In this document: positions 1 through 11,375 of the stretch, piece by piece
Position numbering within the stretch: position 1 is the first letter of the stretch
How the letters are laid out: each line of letters opens with the position of its first letter
Source: Pycnopodia helianthoides
Taxonomy: Eukaryota > Echinodermata > Asteroidea > Forcipulatida > Asteriidae
DNA: 64,000 nt
Direction of reading: 5' to 3'
Assembly (NCBI GenBank): GCA_032158295.1
Contig: JASTWB010000029.1
Coordinates: 124,001-188,000, forward strand
Notes under the pieces: generated by a model
What the model was told of the DNA's origin: nothing
Database searches by the model: none
The model's input: only the letters and a program-made list of their open reading frames with translations
Program-made: the position numbers and the translations under genes

Positions 1-855
1 TTAGCTTATTTAAATGTCTTTATATGATGCAAATAAATCATCACCCTCAAACTGTTTATTGTAGAAACACTGTCTCCCCTGGTGACTATTTCCCTGCAGT
101 TACATTGCTTTGCCAATGTATTCAACAGGACACATACATCAATATCAGGATAAATCTTGCTGGATGTTGTTGTTGTTGTTTCACAGTGACCAGTTTTATA
201 CGAAATAATTTTTAAATTAGCAGAATTGGAATCATTGTTTGGTGGAGATACATTCTAGTAAGGTTTGCAGTTAACACCATATACATGACATTAATCTCTT
301 TATGAGTTGTGGTGGTTCTGAATAGAACCAGTGGTGTAACAACTCAAAGTTTCAATCAATATCATGTGACTGTCTTCAAGAAGAAAACATTTTAAATTAA
401 TTGTGATAGACTACCAGTGTCATAACTTGTAAATAAAGTCATTGTTTAACTCTAATGAACTTTTATTTATTATCTAAATTAGCAAACCACAAAGAAAGGG
501 CACTAGCCTAGTCCTATTTAAAAATGTTCATTTCAAATCTGTTCAACACAAGAATTGTACAAGGAGGAAATAAATCACTACTGTTGACATTTTTCAGGAA
601 TGACTGAAAATTCAAAGGATGTTAAAAGAGTGTCACTAATTCTCTAAGATGGTTTATGGTAACAGTGGACAAATGTCTCATATCAGTTGTGTAGTGTACA
701 GTATGACATTGTTCCCCCTGACTGTTGAAAAAGTACAAATTGTGATTTAAAACAATTGTACATAGCTTGCAGAATGAGAAGCTTCCTAATTGTACATTGC
801 GTCTGCATGTATCCTCAAACAGTTCTTGCTCCATAGAAATAAAGAACACTTCCTT
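1..855. other. AT-rich stretch, no gene assigned
   Basis: No domain or splice-bounded exon is recognisable. A minus-strand open frame ends near 622 and runs back to about 954. It sits just after an acceptor-like CAATGCAG (rc of about 963-970), but the only frame entering from that acceptor meets a TAA at once. Its first part is also present, with frame differences, in duplication copy B near 5.94-6.03 kb. It could be the decayed last exon of the coiled-coil pseudogene described further right, or chance. Confidence 0.4.
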
Positions 856-1054
856 GATCTGAGACACCAGTGAACTTTGGACATGACTTTTTAAGCCCTT
901 ATTTGTAAACATTGTAGGCTCAGACTGCCCAGAGCTAATTGAAATTACTTGCAATACTTAAAATCCTGCATTGAAAAAAATCTTTGGTGCATTGAAGGTC
1001 AATGCTATTTTATGCCCTGATGAAAAAGCTGTGTAGGTTGATAGTGTGATCTAC

Positions 1055-1198
1055 CTTTGATTGGAAGCAATGTAGTGACATAAGAGATGTCTCCGGTTGT
1101 AACATTTCCTCATAGTCTCTCTCAGTTTGTTTCTCTGCCTCTAATTCCTGCTGTTGTAGACTAAGGGTAGATGCCTTCTCATGCTGTCACTTTGTCAT
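1055..1198 (-). pseudogene. Decayed coiled-coil exon (copy A)
   Basis: Read on the minus strand this is a 144-nt segment (48 codons) between an acceptor (TTTTCTCTTGATAG) and a donor (AAG, then GTAGAT). It translates to a charged Gln/Glu-rich helix (LSLQQQELEAEKQTERDYEE). Codon 4 is TGA, which breaks the frame. The same exon with the same TGA occurs at 6130-6273. The composition suggests a coiled-coil protein; I do not recognise the family. The exon boundaries are inferred from splice-like signals only. Confidence 0.5.
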
Positions 1199-1328
1199 CT
1201 ATCAAGAGAAAATCATCTCAATTTAATACCCATGGAGGAATGTCAAACATACAGAAGGATGTAAGCTTAGCTTCAAGCATCTAGTAAATGTTAAATATGA
1301 ATCATTCAAAGAGTGCCAGTCATATATG

Positions 1329-2373
1329 CAGTGTTGTATAACTCGAGTCCAGGACTCGGACTCGAGTCACGTCTGCAAAAGACTCGGACTCGACTATCAT
1401 GACTCGGACTTGTCCCCGAGTACTCGTGACTTGCGTGTCACGTATTTTCACAAACAATACCTTTTTTAAATATTAAAAACAATTCCGATGATCCGATTGT
1501 CATTCCCGGTGTGCACATGGCGGAATATTAACATGTTTGTGATTATTGTGTAGTAGATGGCCATGTACGTACAGCGCGTGTATGTTCGATTCGTATGTTC
1601 AATATGCATAATAACACTGGGATGCACGACACCAATATTGATGCTGGTATTCTGTCAACGTTAACACCATAGCCACTGCTTGTGCTTGATGCATATTACC
1701 AGGGAAATGACATGTCTGGTACCTGTAAAACACAGCCTGCATATATATTGCACTGTGATGGCTGTGTGTTGTTTCCACACACACACACGCACCCACACAA
1801 ACGACGTCAAGTTTGGTCACGAACATTTTTTTAATCATGGCATCTTCCGTTCCGCCACGTACTGTTTCCGTTGGTTACACCAACTTTAGCAAAAATGTTG
1901 AAACCACAAAATCGAGTGCAAAATTGAAGAAAGGACCGGCACAACTTCAAATTTCAAATATCAATATTTAGAGAAAGTTTCTTTATACCATAAAACTTGT
2001 TGGCTACCAACCATTCTGAAATAAATAAATCAGTATATAATTGGTTATTTTGAAGAGAAAAAAAATCATTTTAAATCCTTAAAGATATTCTGGATAAGGT
2101 GCAAGAAGTTAAACCTAAAATGAAGATATAACTGCAGGTACAGAACTTTGTTTATAAAATTAAATGTGTTTTATTTTGTCATTTCCAGTTCTTATTTTAC
2201 GACATTTGGTTTGCAATCAATATTTAAACAAGTGACTCGTGACTCGTGACTCGGACCGAGTGACTCGAAACACGGACTCGGACTCGGACTCGGGCCAAGT
2301 GACTCGGGACTCGGACTCGGACTCGACCCAAGTGACTTGAGACTCGGACTCGACACAGGTGACTACAACACTA
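1329..2373. mobile_element. Non-autonomous hAT-type DNA transposon, copy 1
   Basis: It begins CAGTGTTGTA and ends TACAACACTA, imperfect terminal inverted repeats of hAT type (CAGNG start). The flanking 8-mers catatatg (1321-1328) and catttata (2374-2381) each differ by one base from catttatg, which is the uninterrupted sequence at the matching place in duplication copy B near 6404. Both ends are packed with CTCGGACTCGGACTCG subterminal repeats, the kind of array hAT transposases bind. No transposase frame is present. A related, better preserved copy lies at 14259-15436. Confidence 0.8.
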
Positions 2374-2689
2374 CATTTATATGGAGCAATGATCTTGGCT
2401 CATATTAATGAATAATTGTCAACCCTAAAATTCACACTGCATTTAGATTGATCAGTGGATAGTCTTTATAGCATTGCAGTACATTTCAAATACATCTCTC
2501 ATGAAAGACAATTGAAACAGTAAAGGTTAGGGTGTGATGTATACAATGTATGTAGTCTTACTGAATACAGTGTACTACAGTAATTTGAGATTGATCTGTA
2601 GGTAAATTGTCTTGTAAGACATTACACCAAGCTGATACTGTACACTGTGTAGAGATAATACTAGACACTCACACATTCCAAAAACTGCA

Positions 2690-2990
2690 AAAAGACAATG
2701 GGTTTCCATGTCTTTGTATCCAAGACCTTATGCTGCCAGTGTCTCAGCAATGGTGACGAGGCGTACAGCACTTGCATGTATGGATTGGTCTGTAGAGCTT
2801 TCTGCAACATTCCAAACATTAATATAGGAGTTCCTTGAAGGGCCTTCTCCAAACCTCGGATTGGGCTCCAGCTTCGGTTCCAGGCTTTGTATGATGTTGG
2901 AAACACGATGCAAAATGTGCATTGCTCAAAAACTGATGATGGAGCCCAAGCCTGAGCCAGAGCCCAGGCCGGAGTTTTCAAAACAATCGT
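2690..2990. other. Copy A-specific insert, no gene assigned
   Basis: This stretch is missing from duplication copy B. It holds an imperfect GAGCCC(A/G)AGCC-type short repeat and overlapping open frames on both strands, none of which looks like a protein family. Confidence 0.35.
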
Positions 2991-3437
2991 TCCCCGCCTG
3001 TTGGTCCAAACGAGGCTGGGTCATTCATGTCTTGGTGGACAGGGTTGGTGTCTACAGTCTTCAACAATGTTTAGGTTTTTAAAACCAACTAACTCAACTT
3101 GTTTCCATCTACATGCAAAGTTCACAGGTTTTTTTTTTAAGTACAAACTAGTGTTCTTGTCACTCTATTATTGATATTATTATTTTCAAATAGCCTTGCG
3201 AATATTGACAAATTTTGCATTCATGAATTTAATGTCCTTAGCCAGATTGTAGTTTAGCTTAAGAAGCTAGCTTTGAACAAAGCCATTGAAGGCTCAAAAA
3301 CAATAAATGCCAAGACCAGAACTTGAATTGCAGAATATTGACATCAGAACTTGAGTCCAGTGCATCAGACCACTCAGTAAATCAGGATTAATTCTTCAAA
3401 AACCAGAGATTTACCACTAGAAGAATTCACCTCTTAC

Positions 3438-3533
3438 CTGTTTCTCATCTGTTCATGTTATTTCTTGCATCAGGGTGTCATGTCAGTCTCTTATCTCAGC
3501 TAGATCGTCTTCCATCATCTTCATCTGTCATGT
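3438..3533 (-). pseudogene. Decayed coiled-coil exon with three TGA stops (copy A)
   Basis: On the minus strand a 96-nt segment (32 codons) lies between an acceptor (CCTCAATAG) and a strong donor (CAG, then GTAAGAG). The reading MKMMEDDLAEIRD...LMQEIT is helical and charged. TGA occurs at codons 2, 17 and 27, positions where arginine (CGA) would fit a coiled coil. That suggests CpG decay rather than random damage. The paired exon at 8089-8184 carries the same stops. Confidence 0.5.
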
Positions 3534-4599
3534 CTATTGAGGAAACAATTCAAACTATATTTAGTCTCAAACTTCATTGATTTACTGAGAAATTATATAA
3601 AACTGTGGTTTAACTCTTCACATTTGAATTACTAACCCAGGAAAACTCCCTGCTTGGGAGTCGCTTTAACACTTTCGTTACCAAATTGTTTGGACAAAAA
3701 CAGCCGCGGGTGACCACATTATTTGACCACTCAAAGCAAGAAGCACAAATTCCTACATAACAGAAAGCTTTTGTTCAAAGGCCATTTTCACAAACTCTAT
3801 TATCTCCATGAAGAAATTATTTTACAGCAAAATAAGTTATACAGAGGTTCTTACTTATTGAATTCCCTTTCATATAATTTAAAAATCATTGAGATCAGCC
3901 ATTAAATGTCAAAGTTCTTTGTCTTTCTTTCCACAGTGTGATCTGTAATTTATAACACTTTTCTGTACACACAATATGGCGTTACGTAGGTGTGTGGCAT
4001 TTCAGATCTTTCAACTCCAAATTGAAGAGATCACATAATAGCGAACTTATTTTATTTTTACCATCATTGGAAAGATCCACTCTTTCTCTTTTAAATGATG
4101 GTAAGTTTGGGTATGGAGGGGGAACATGGACCTTTGTGCTCGAGTTTGAATGCTTTTTTTGGTGTAAGCTTGGTTGAATAAAGTTGCCAATGGTAAGGAA
4201 AGGGAAATTTGAGCTAACCCTGGAGTAAGTTTACTGAGTGTACATTGATCTAAAGGGAATTGCACCATGTGGGAAATAAAGATGGGATGGCATTGGGATT
4301 AGAAATTCAACTGAATTTCCATGGGATTTAATTGAATTGACTCAGATGTTACAGAGCTGGGTCTGGTCTCCTTTTCTTGTCCTTTTTTATAACAAAGATA
4401 AAGTGCTGTTTATGCAGGGAGCTTTTCCTAGTTCATATCAGGCTTATTTAGACTGCGGCAACTAAAATAAGCAACAGTCATTTGTGGTGTCTTATGATGC
4501 TTTTACCAGTTACAATAAAAGATTTAGAATTGGTACTTGAACTATTCTCTGATGTTAACAGACTCTCTATGTCCCCAGCTCCATATTACAGGCACAGGC

Positions 4600-5100
4600 C
4601 AATGGTACTCATTTTGTTTGTGAAGAGTTCTTCTGAGACAACTCAGTATTATTTCGAACAATGTCTGTCTAGGTCTCTTTCAAAGATAATAGCACTGTAA
4701 CTAGGAAGATCTGCTCAGTTTTGGATGCAAAATGAAAACCCTTAACCCTCCTACTGTCAGTGACTCTTGGCAACATTTTCCAGTGAGTTGACCAACCATT
4801 TGAAACCATTCGACTGCCAAGGTTGTGTACGGTGGCACAACTGTGCACAGAACTAACTGTGTACTGTGTACATGCATTCCCTCATGGTATCATATTGCAG
4901 GCTGGCATAGTTTATCTATCATTCAAAACCAAAGTGAATGGTATTGAATGGTCAGACAGCATTTTGTTTGTGAAGAGTTGCTTTGAGGCAACTCTAATTT
5001 TTACAGAAAAAAATCTGTCTGGGTCTCTTTCAAACATATTAGCAATGTAACTATGAAGATCTACTCAGTTTTGGATGTGAAATGAAAACCCTTAAACGTA
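4600..5100. repeat. Tandem duplication of a ~145-bp segment around a ~170-bp satellite-insert homologue
   Basis: Positions 4605-4745 and 4957-5097 are related (TTTTGTTTGTGAAGAG ... GATCTGCTCAG), about 352 bp apart. Between them, 4765-4930 is the reverse complement of the block inserted three times in the 190-bp satellite at about 45.71, 46.46 and 47.22 kb. No gene is supported. Confidence 0.7.
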
Positions 5101-5296
5101 TGTAATATGGGAGAGACTGAAAACATTATCCACACATGAGGCGCTGGTCTGAAGTGTGATTCAAACCACGGTCCATGGATGTGATTGATAGGACAAGTCA
5201 CAACTAGACCAACCTGATTCCTAACAACTTCTTATTGTTTATGGTCTCACTCTATCTGTCTGTTTCTACCCTGTGGGGAGTACAGTCCTTGCTTTG

Positions 5297-5634
5297 CAGA
5301 CTAAGCTGGACTTTGTATTGGAAAGGATCCTGAACACACAATCAACTTGCTATAAACACCAGACCAATTATTACAGACCAAGTATGACTTTGTATTGGAA
5401 AGGATCCTGAACACACAATCAACTTGCTATAAACACCAGACCAATTATTACAGACCAAGTATGACTTTGTATTGGAAAGGATCCTGAACACACAATCAAC
5501 TTGCTATAAACACCAGACCAATTATTACAGACCAAGCTGGACTTTGTATTGGAAAGGATCCTGAACACACAATCAACCTGCTATAAACACCAGGCCAATT
5601 ATTACAGACCAAGCATGACTTTGTATTGGAATAG
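5297..5634 (+). repeat. 77-bp satellite, small outlying block (about 4 copies)
   Basis: A 77-bp unit (GGAAAGGATCCTGAACACAC ... ACTTTGTATT) repeats with start points at 5320, 5397, 5474 and 5551. It contains a BamHI site (GGATCC). The unit is the same satellite that fills much of 43.5-53.8 kb. Its right flank (5635-5932) is the same as the right flank of the last large array (53.77-54.10 kb). Confidence 0.9.
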
Positions 5635-5932
5635 TTTAAACACAAACACAAGGGACATTCATTCATAAACTTATTTCTGGAGTGAGTAAAGAGCTGTTCC
5701 ATAATGGAATGAAGACATTTACAAAGAGTTAAAATAATTTGAGTATTGGATTAGTTTCAAACCCTCCCAAATCCTTCTAGATCCTCTTTGTTAAAATAAA
5801 GGATTCAGAAGGACTGAGGGCTGTAGGCCCAAATGACAGTTACTTATCACTGGGTCAGATGGGTGATGGGATTTTGCCTTTGATGATACAAGCATGGTAT
5901 GGGGCACACAGTCAGAGTATATCATGAGAAAT
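5635..5932. repeat. Right flank of the satellite, duplicated at 53.77-54.10 kb
   Basis: The sequence from ATTAGTTTAAACACAAACAC through the GGCACACAGTCAGAGTAT block matches 53770-54085 closely. The two sites diverge at about 5930 and 54090, which marks the end of the shared segment. No gene is seen. Confidence 0.8.
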
Positions 5933-6129
5933 GATCTGAGACACCAGCAAAGTTTTGACATGACTTTTTGGCCCTTATTTGTAAACATTGTAGGCTCAGA
6001 CTGTCCAGAGCTAATTGAAATTACTTGCAATACTTAAAATCCTGCATTGAAAAAATCTTGGATGCATTGAAGGTCAATGCTATTTTATGCCCTGATGAAA
6101 GAGCTGTGTAGGTTGATAGTGTGATCTAC

Positions 6130-6273
6130 CTTTGATTGGAAGCAATGTAGTGACATAAGAGATGTCTCCTGTTGTAACATTTCCTCATAGTCTCTCTCAG
6201 CTTGTTTCTCTGCCTCTAATTCCTGCTGTTGTAGACTAAGGGTAGATGCCTTCTCATGCTGTCACTTTGTCAT
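6130..6273 (-). pseudogene. Decayed coiled-coil exon (copy B)
   Basis: This is the 144-nt paralogue of 1055-1198 with the same acceptor, donor and in-frame TGA at codon 4. Because the stop is shared, the exon was already dead when the region was duplicated. Confidence 0.5.
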
Positions 6274-6739
6274 CTATCAAGAGAAAATCTTCTCAATTTA
6301 ATACCCATGGAGGAATGTCAAACATACAGAAGGATGTAAGCTTAGCTTCAAGCATCTATAAAATGTTAAATATGAATCCATTCGATCAAAGAGGGCCAGT
6401 CATTTATGTGGAGCAATGATCTTGGCTCATATTAATGAATAATTGTCAACCCTAAAATTCACACTGCATTTAGATTGATCAGTGGAGAGTCTTTATAGCA
6501 TTGCAGTACATTTCAAATACATCTCTCATAAAAGACAATTGAAACAGTAAAGGTTAGGGTGTGATGTATACAATGTATGTAGTCTTACTGAATACAGTGT
6601 ACTACAGTAATTTCAGATTCATCTGTAGGTAAATTGTCTTGTAAGACATTACACCAAGCTGATACTGTACACTGTGTAGAGATAATACTAGACATTCACA
6701 CAGTCCAACACTGATCACATCTCCACTATTCATTCTTAC

Positions 6740-6903
6740 CTGTACCTCTATCTTCCTCTTTGTTTCCTGTGTCTTCCTTTCTTCTTCTGCCTTCTCTTAT
6801 TGAGTCATCTGTTGGACTAGCTCAATCTCTTAGACAAGTTCTTCTCTCTTCTTGATGTCTCCAGTTATCTTCCATACATGAGTTCATTTGACTCTATTGA
6901 TCC
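6740..6903 (-). pseudogene. Decayed Lys/Glu-rich coiled-coil exon
   Basis: On the minus strand, acceptor GGTTCTACAG leads into a frame ending CAG, then the donor GTAAGAATG. The readable part (EKAEEERKTQETKRKIEVQ) is strongly coiled-coil. Three stops (TGA, TAA, TAA) interrupt it. It has no counterpart in copy A. It probably belongs to the same dead gene as the neighbouring exons. Confidence 0.45.
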
Positions 6904-6971
6904 TGTAGAACCTGGTGTGATGGGAAAAGTATCAGAGTCAGAATGGGCATAATCAAATCATACTGGACAGA

Positions 6972-7590
6972 CTAGGCATACAATATGCTTGAATAAAGGA
7001 TGGAAACAAAAACATTGATTTCAAACAAGGGTAGATTAAGAGGCAAGAATTGGGTTTTAAAAATATGAGGCCAAACCCCAAGCCAGCAAGAGCAGGGGGT
7101 ACTGTGGGTGCTGCAGCACCCCCAACTGTTTAGATCATGGTGCTGACATAAATTCACCCTTATACAAACAAAAAAATTAGAAAGGTCAGAAATGTTTAAA
7201 TGCGAATGACCTGTCATATTTAAAATACTATTTTAAAGTCCGCCAATCATGCCTATCAGTGCTCATATTTGGTACAAAGCTGTGCCCAGACAGCAGCATT
7301 ATTATACACTGTGTTATGCCTGTTTTGCATGTGGGCTTGGTCATCTGGCTGGCTGACCCTGTATGTGTGCAGGTATTCTCATGCAATGCAGGATTGAATG
7401 AGATGACAGAGATTTTCAGTGTGTAGTCTGACTGTTTAGGATTCAGTTTCTGTTTAGTTGCAAATATTCATAGTCAGTGTTCTATTCATTGTTATGCCAT
7501 GCTGTCCTGTCAGGGAAAGTGTGTAAATTGTTGAGAAAAACACCTACGGTAATTCACATCAAAGTTAATTAGCTACTTCAGTGTTGTTTT
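6972..7590. other. Copy B-specific stretch, no gene assigned
   Basis: No domain, splice-bounded exon or clear repeat ends were found here. Confidence 0.35.
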
Positions 7591-8088
7591 CAAAACAATC
7601 ATTCGCCACACATTTGTCCAAACGAGGCTGGGTCATTCATGTCTTGGTGGACAGGGTTGGTGTCTACAGTCTTCAACAATGTTTGGGTTTTTAAAGCCAA
7701 CCAAGTCCTCATTTCCATCTTCATGCAATGTTCAAAGGTTGTTTTTTCATGAGCCTTTAAGTACAGACCAGTGTTCTCGTCAGTCTAGTATTTTTGGTTT
7801 TAAAATCTGAAATAACCTTGCCTATAATGCAAATTTTACATTGATAAATTTAATGATCTTAGATTTCAATTGACTGTTTCATGATTGCAAAACAAGAGAG
7901 TACTAGAGACAGGTTGTAGTTTAGCTTAAGTAGCTAGCTTTGAACAAAGCCATTGAAGGCTCAAAAACAATAAATGCCATGACCACGACTTGAATTCCAG
8001 AATATTGACATCATCGGAACTTGAGTCCAGTGCATCAGACCACTCAGTAAATCAGGATTTACCAGCCCTAGAAGAATTGACCTCTTAC

Positions 8089-8184
8089 CTGTTTCTCATC
8101 TGTTCATGTTATTTCTTGCATCAGGGTGTCATGTCAGTCTCTTATCTCAGCTAGATCATCTTCCATCTTCTTCATCTGTCATGT
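8089..8184 (-). pseudogene. Decayed coiled-coil exon with three TGA stops (copy B)
   Basis: This is the paralogue of 3438-3533, with the same 96-nt length, donor (CAG/GTAAGAG) and TGA stops. It differs by a few substitutions. Confidence 0.5.
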
Positions 8185-8926
8185 CTATTGAGGAAACAAT
8201 TCAAACTATATTTAGTCTCAAACTTCATTGTTTTACTGGGAAATTACATTAAAATTGTGGTTTAACTCTTCACAATTGAATTACTAACCCAGGAAAACTC
8301 CCTGCTGGGGAGTTGCTTTATCCCTTTTCGTTAATACCGAATTGTTTGGACATAAACAACCACTGGTGACCGCATTGTTTGACCACTCAAGCGTGGAGCA
8401 CTCATTCCTACATAACAGAAAACTTTTGTTCAAAGACCATTTTTACAAACTCTATTATCTCCATGAAGATACTGTTTTACAGCAAAAAAGGTAAGAACAA
8501 ATTCTTACTTATAGAATTCCCGTTGATATAATCAAAACATCACCGCAACGGCCATTAAATGTCAGAGTTCTTTGTCTTTCTTTCCTCAGTGTGATCTGTA
8601 ATCCCAAACACTTTTTTGTACACAACCATTTGTGCTTCGTAGGTGTTTGGCATTTCAGATCTTTCCATTCCAAATTGAAGAAATTGCATAATAGCAACCT
8701 TAATTTATTTTATTTTACCATCATTGGTAAAAAAAATTCTTTCAAATGCTGGTAAGCTTTGGTATGGAGGGTGAACATGGACCTTTGGGCTCGGGCTTGA
8801 ATACTTTTTTTTGGTGTAAGCTTGGTTGATTAAAGTTGCCAATGGTAAGGAAAGGGAAATTTTAGCTAACCCTGTTGAAAAACAAATAATGAGCGCTTTG
8901 ATACGCCCCCAGTATTATTATTATGG

Positions 8927-9212
8927 CATGTTGTGGCTGAGCGTTTAAGAGCACCAGACTAAAGCTGTAGTGTTTCTGATCAACAGAGTGTGGATTCCAG
9001 TTCCAGGCACTTGTGTCCATGAGCAAGATGCTTTACCATAATTGCTTTGTCCTTTAGATGGGATGTGTAGGTCCAGTGTATTTTGTAATGCACTTAACAT
9101 CCCCAAACATACTTTGTACACAAATTCCTTGTGGAACATCCCTCTCTTTAGAATTCCCCTGTGGAGACCTTTTGTTTTCAGTCTCCATAAGATAGCCAAT
9201 ATTCAAACACTG
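8927..9212 (+). mobile_element. tRNA-headed SINE
   Basis: The head has box A-like TGGCTGAGCGTTTAAGAGCA and a degenerate box B (GTGGATTCCAGTTCC). A conserved body motif follows, ACTTGTGTCCATGAGCAAG, which also occurs in the element at 10.54 kb (ACTTGTGACCTTGAGCAAG). The long variable arm suggests a Ser/Leu-type tRNA ancestor. There is no coding capacity; the 3' limit is uncertain because a MITE abuts it. Confidence 0.65.
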
Positions 9213-9218
9213 GGACCT

Positions 9219-9662
9219 GGGTCCAATTTCATAAAACCTGTAAGCGCAACAAATTGCTAAGCACAGAAAAATCTTGCTTAGCAGAAACAGGTTATCAGCC
9301 AAAAATCCATAAAGGTTACATTGTTGCGACTGGTGCCCCACTCATTTTTTCCTTAGAAAAGAAATTTGCTAAGCGGTATTTTCTGCTAATTAACAGCTTT
9401 ATGAAATTGGACCACTGCTTAACGGTAAGTTTACCGTAGCAGAAACATTTGCTTAAGCGTAAGCGTATTTCACAGGTTAGCAAGAAAATTGGGCAACCAG
9501 CCATTCACCATGGATTTGCATTGTTGCGCCATTCCTTTTTATACAGTAGGTACTGGAAGGTAAGCATGCCTTTTTGTTCGCTTATGGTTAGCAGCGCTGT
9601 GAAATGGAAACTCACATAGTAAGCACAAAAACGCTGTAAAAGCAGCTCTATGAAATTGGGCC
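9219..9662. mobile_element. MITE with GGGYCCAATTTCATA ends
   Basis: The left end GGGTCCAATTTCATAAA and the right end TATGAAATTGGGCC are inverted. Inside there are many copies of GCTAAGCA/TGCTTAGC in both orientations. I could not find a convincing target duplication. The superfamily is not assigned. Confidence 0.6.
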
Positions 9663-10285
9663 ATGTACTGTTCCTAAGTGTGATTTTGATTCCTTCACAC
9701 ATTGAAGCACACATGGGAGAACCAAAGGATCCCCAAACTGTTCAAATACATGCCAGACTTGTACAGTTTAGTAATTCTTTATACACCATGTATTTCTGTA
9801 TCATCATTGCTTTACTCCAACAGATGGATAAATATTGCTGATTTTTAACAAACCTTTTTCCAATGAAAATGTAGAAATCATAAACCAGCACAAAATGTTT
9901 ACCTGAAAGGATGGACAGTTTGTCATTGTGTATACACATGTATATTCAAACCAATCCCATATGCTTCATAAAACCTCACATATGACATGAATCAACCAGC
10001 TTGGGGGACTAGAGGACACCCAGACTTTACCAAAGCTAAACATTATTGTCTCAACAATTCAATTTTACTGAGAATGCCCGAGAGTAAATGCAGTTGTACT
10101 TGCGCATATTTTTTTTTATAGTGAGCACATTATTTTTGCTTGAATGCACTTGGACCTTGTCCCAAAATATTTTTGCTGAAAGAATATTAAGCAATACTCT
10201 CAGCAGCAGAATGTAATTTGACAGTGGATTTGTCTTAACTCCTATTTCTTGACTCTAAGACACACCACATGGTTCCTCTCATCTC
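9663..10285. other. AT-rich stretch, no gene assigned
   Basis: Short open frames on both strands show no family resemblance and no conserved splice signals. Nothing further is supported. Confidence 0.4.
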
Positions 10286-10289
10286 ATAC

Positions 10290-10396
10290 CTGATTTCTTT
10301 GGTCTAGTTCATGCTCCAGCAGTGACATCATCTGCTTCACTTTAGACTAACACACTCCTCATCCTCAAGACACTAAACTAGACTTGAATTCTCCTT
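10290..10396 (-). pseudogene. Decayed coiled-coil exon with stop and frameshift
   Basis: On the minus strand the acceptor TTCTTTACAG and donor CAG/GTATGAG bound 107 nt, one less than the 108 expected for a whole-codon exon. The first half reads a Glu-rich frame with one TAG; the second half continues in a shifted frame as VKQMMSLLEHELDQRNQ. It resembles the coiled-coil exons in the duplicated region and is probably from the same gene family. Confidence 0.45.
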
Positions 10397-10535
10397 CTGT
10401 AAAGAACAAAGATAAGAAAGAGGAAGATGATGTGAACATGAAATCCAGTAGAATTCAAACCAATGATGATCCTTACACCATGTTCAGAATCTCATTCATG
10501 AGAACCATCTTCTGTCTGAGGAACGATTTTCTCCC

Positions 10536-10895
10536 TATGGCGTGTCATGGCCGATCGGTCTAGTTTACCAGACCCAAGCTCTGTTGTTGTCAGCAGCAGA
10601 GTGTGGGTTTTAATCCCGGTCATGACACTTGTGACCTTGAGCAAGGCACTCAACCACAATTGCTTCAAAAAAAGTTGGGAAGGTAGTGCAAATCTGCTCT
10701 ACCAGCCAGGCTCCTCGTGGATGATACCCATACCTACATCCTTACAGACTGTGAAGGGGGTATATCCCTGTTTAAGCCCCAGGAGTAGGTAACTATGTGC
10801 CCCTGGTGACAGTTGATTTGGGTTGACGGCCCCCATCAGTCAAGTGTCGCCCTGTGAGATGGGCGATATCTCAATAATAATATAAAAAAAATTAA
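10536..10895 (+). mobile_element. tRNA-headed SINE with A-rich tail
   Basis: The head is GGCGTGTCATGGCCGATCGG with box B GGGTTTTAATCCC. The shared SINE core TTGAGCAAGGCACTCAACCA comes next. The 3' end is AATAATAATATAAAAAAAA, a typical SINE tail. It shares head and core with the element at 8.93 kb, so both belong to one SINE family. There is no coding potential. Confidence 0.7.
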
Positions 10896-11367
10896 AAAGT
10901 CTCTGAGAGCACTGAGTGAACACAGCCCATACCACAGATCAATGAGAGTGGAAATTAAAAGCATCGTTATTCATTTTCCCAGCCACGCTACCATGCACAG
11001 CGCCATATCGACACTTCTCATCACTAACCCCTAGAAGGAATGAGCTGAAAAACAATGCTGATTGCTATAAAAAGTGACTGCTCTGCATGCTCGCTTGTTA
11101 AAAACAAATTGAGCGCTTAGCGCTTGTAGGGTGCTTAACATGTGTATGTCAAAATGGAAGTATTTAGCACACCCACTTCAATTGAATCATGCTTTTACAT
11201 GGTCACCCTAATCTGCATACAGTTAGACATGGCACAAGATCAAAGCAGATCATGAGAGGGGACCAGTGCCTCTTTTGATCGTGCGTTCTGCGTACCTCAA
11301 GAACACAGATTGGATCAAATACAGGACTATTTACTATATCAAACTTTATTGGATATTTTAAAGTCAC
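10896..11367. other. Unassigned stretch
   Basis: No gene, RNA or repeat boundary could be supported here. Confidence 0.35.
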
Positions 11368-11375
11368 ACCTGCAG

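Larger units (their letters stand above)
856..4222. repeat. Segmental duplication, copy A
   Basis: From a GATCTGAGACACCAG start to a GAGCTAACCCTG end this stretch is collinear with 5933-8874. Landmarks pair at 961/6036, 2382/6410, 2990/7600 and 4190/8845, with small indels and many substitutions. Copy A carries a 1.05-kb hAT insertion (1329-2373) and a private stretch at about 2690-2975. Copy B has its own insert at about 6715-7590. The copies share decayed exons on the minus strand, so the duplication postdates loss of that gene. Confidence 0.8.
5933..8874. repeat. Segmental duplication, copy B
   Basis: This is the partner of 856-4222. It lacks the hAT element, so it preserves the empty target site near 6404-6411. 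It contains its own stretch at about 6715-7590 with another decayed exon. Confidence 0.8.

Noticed and set aside
2661..2981. 106-codon minus-strand frame
   Set aside because: Lies in a copy-specific insert with short internal repeats and an overlapping open frame; no family resemblance.
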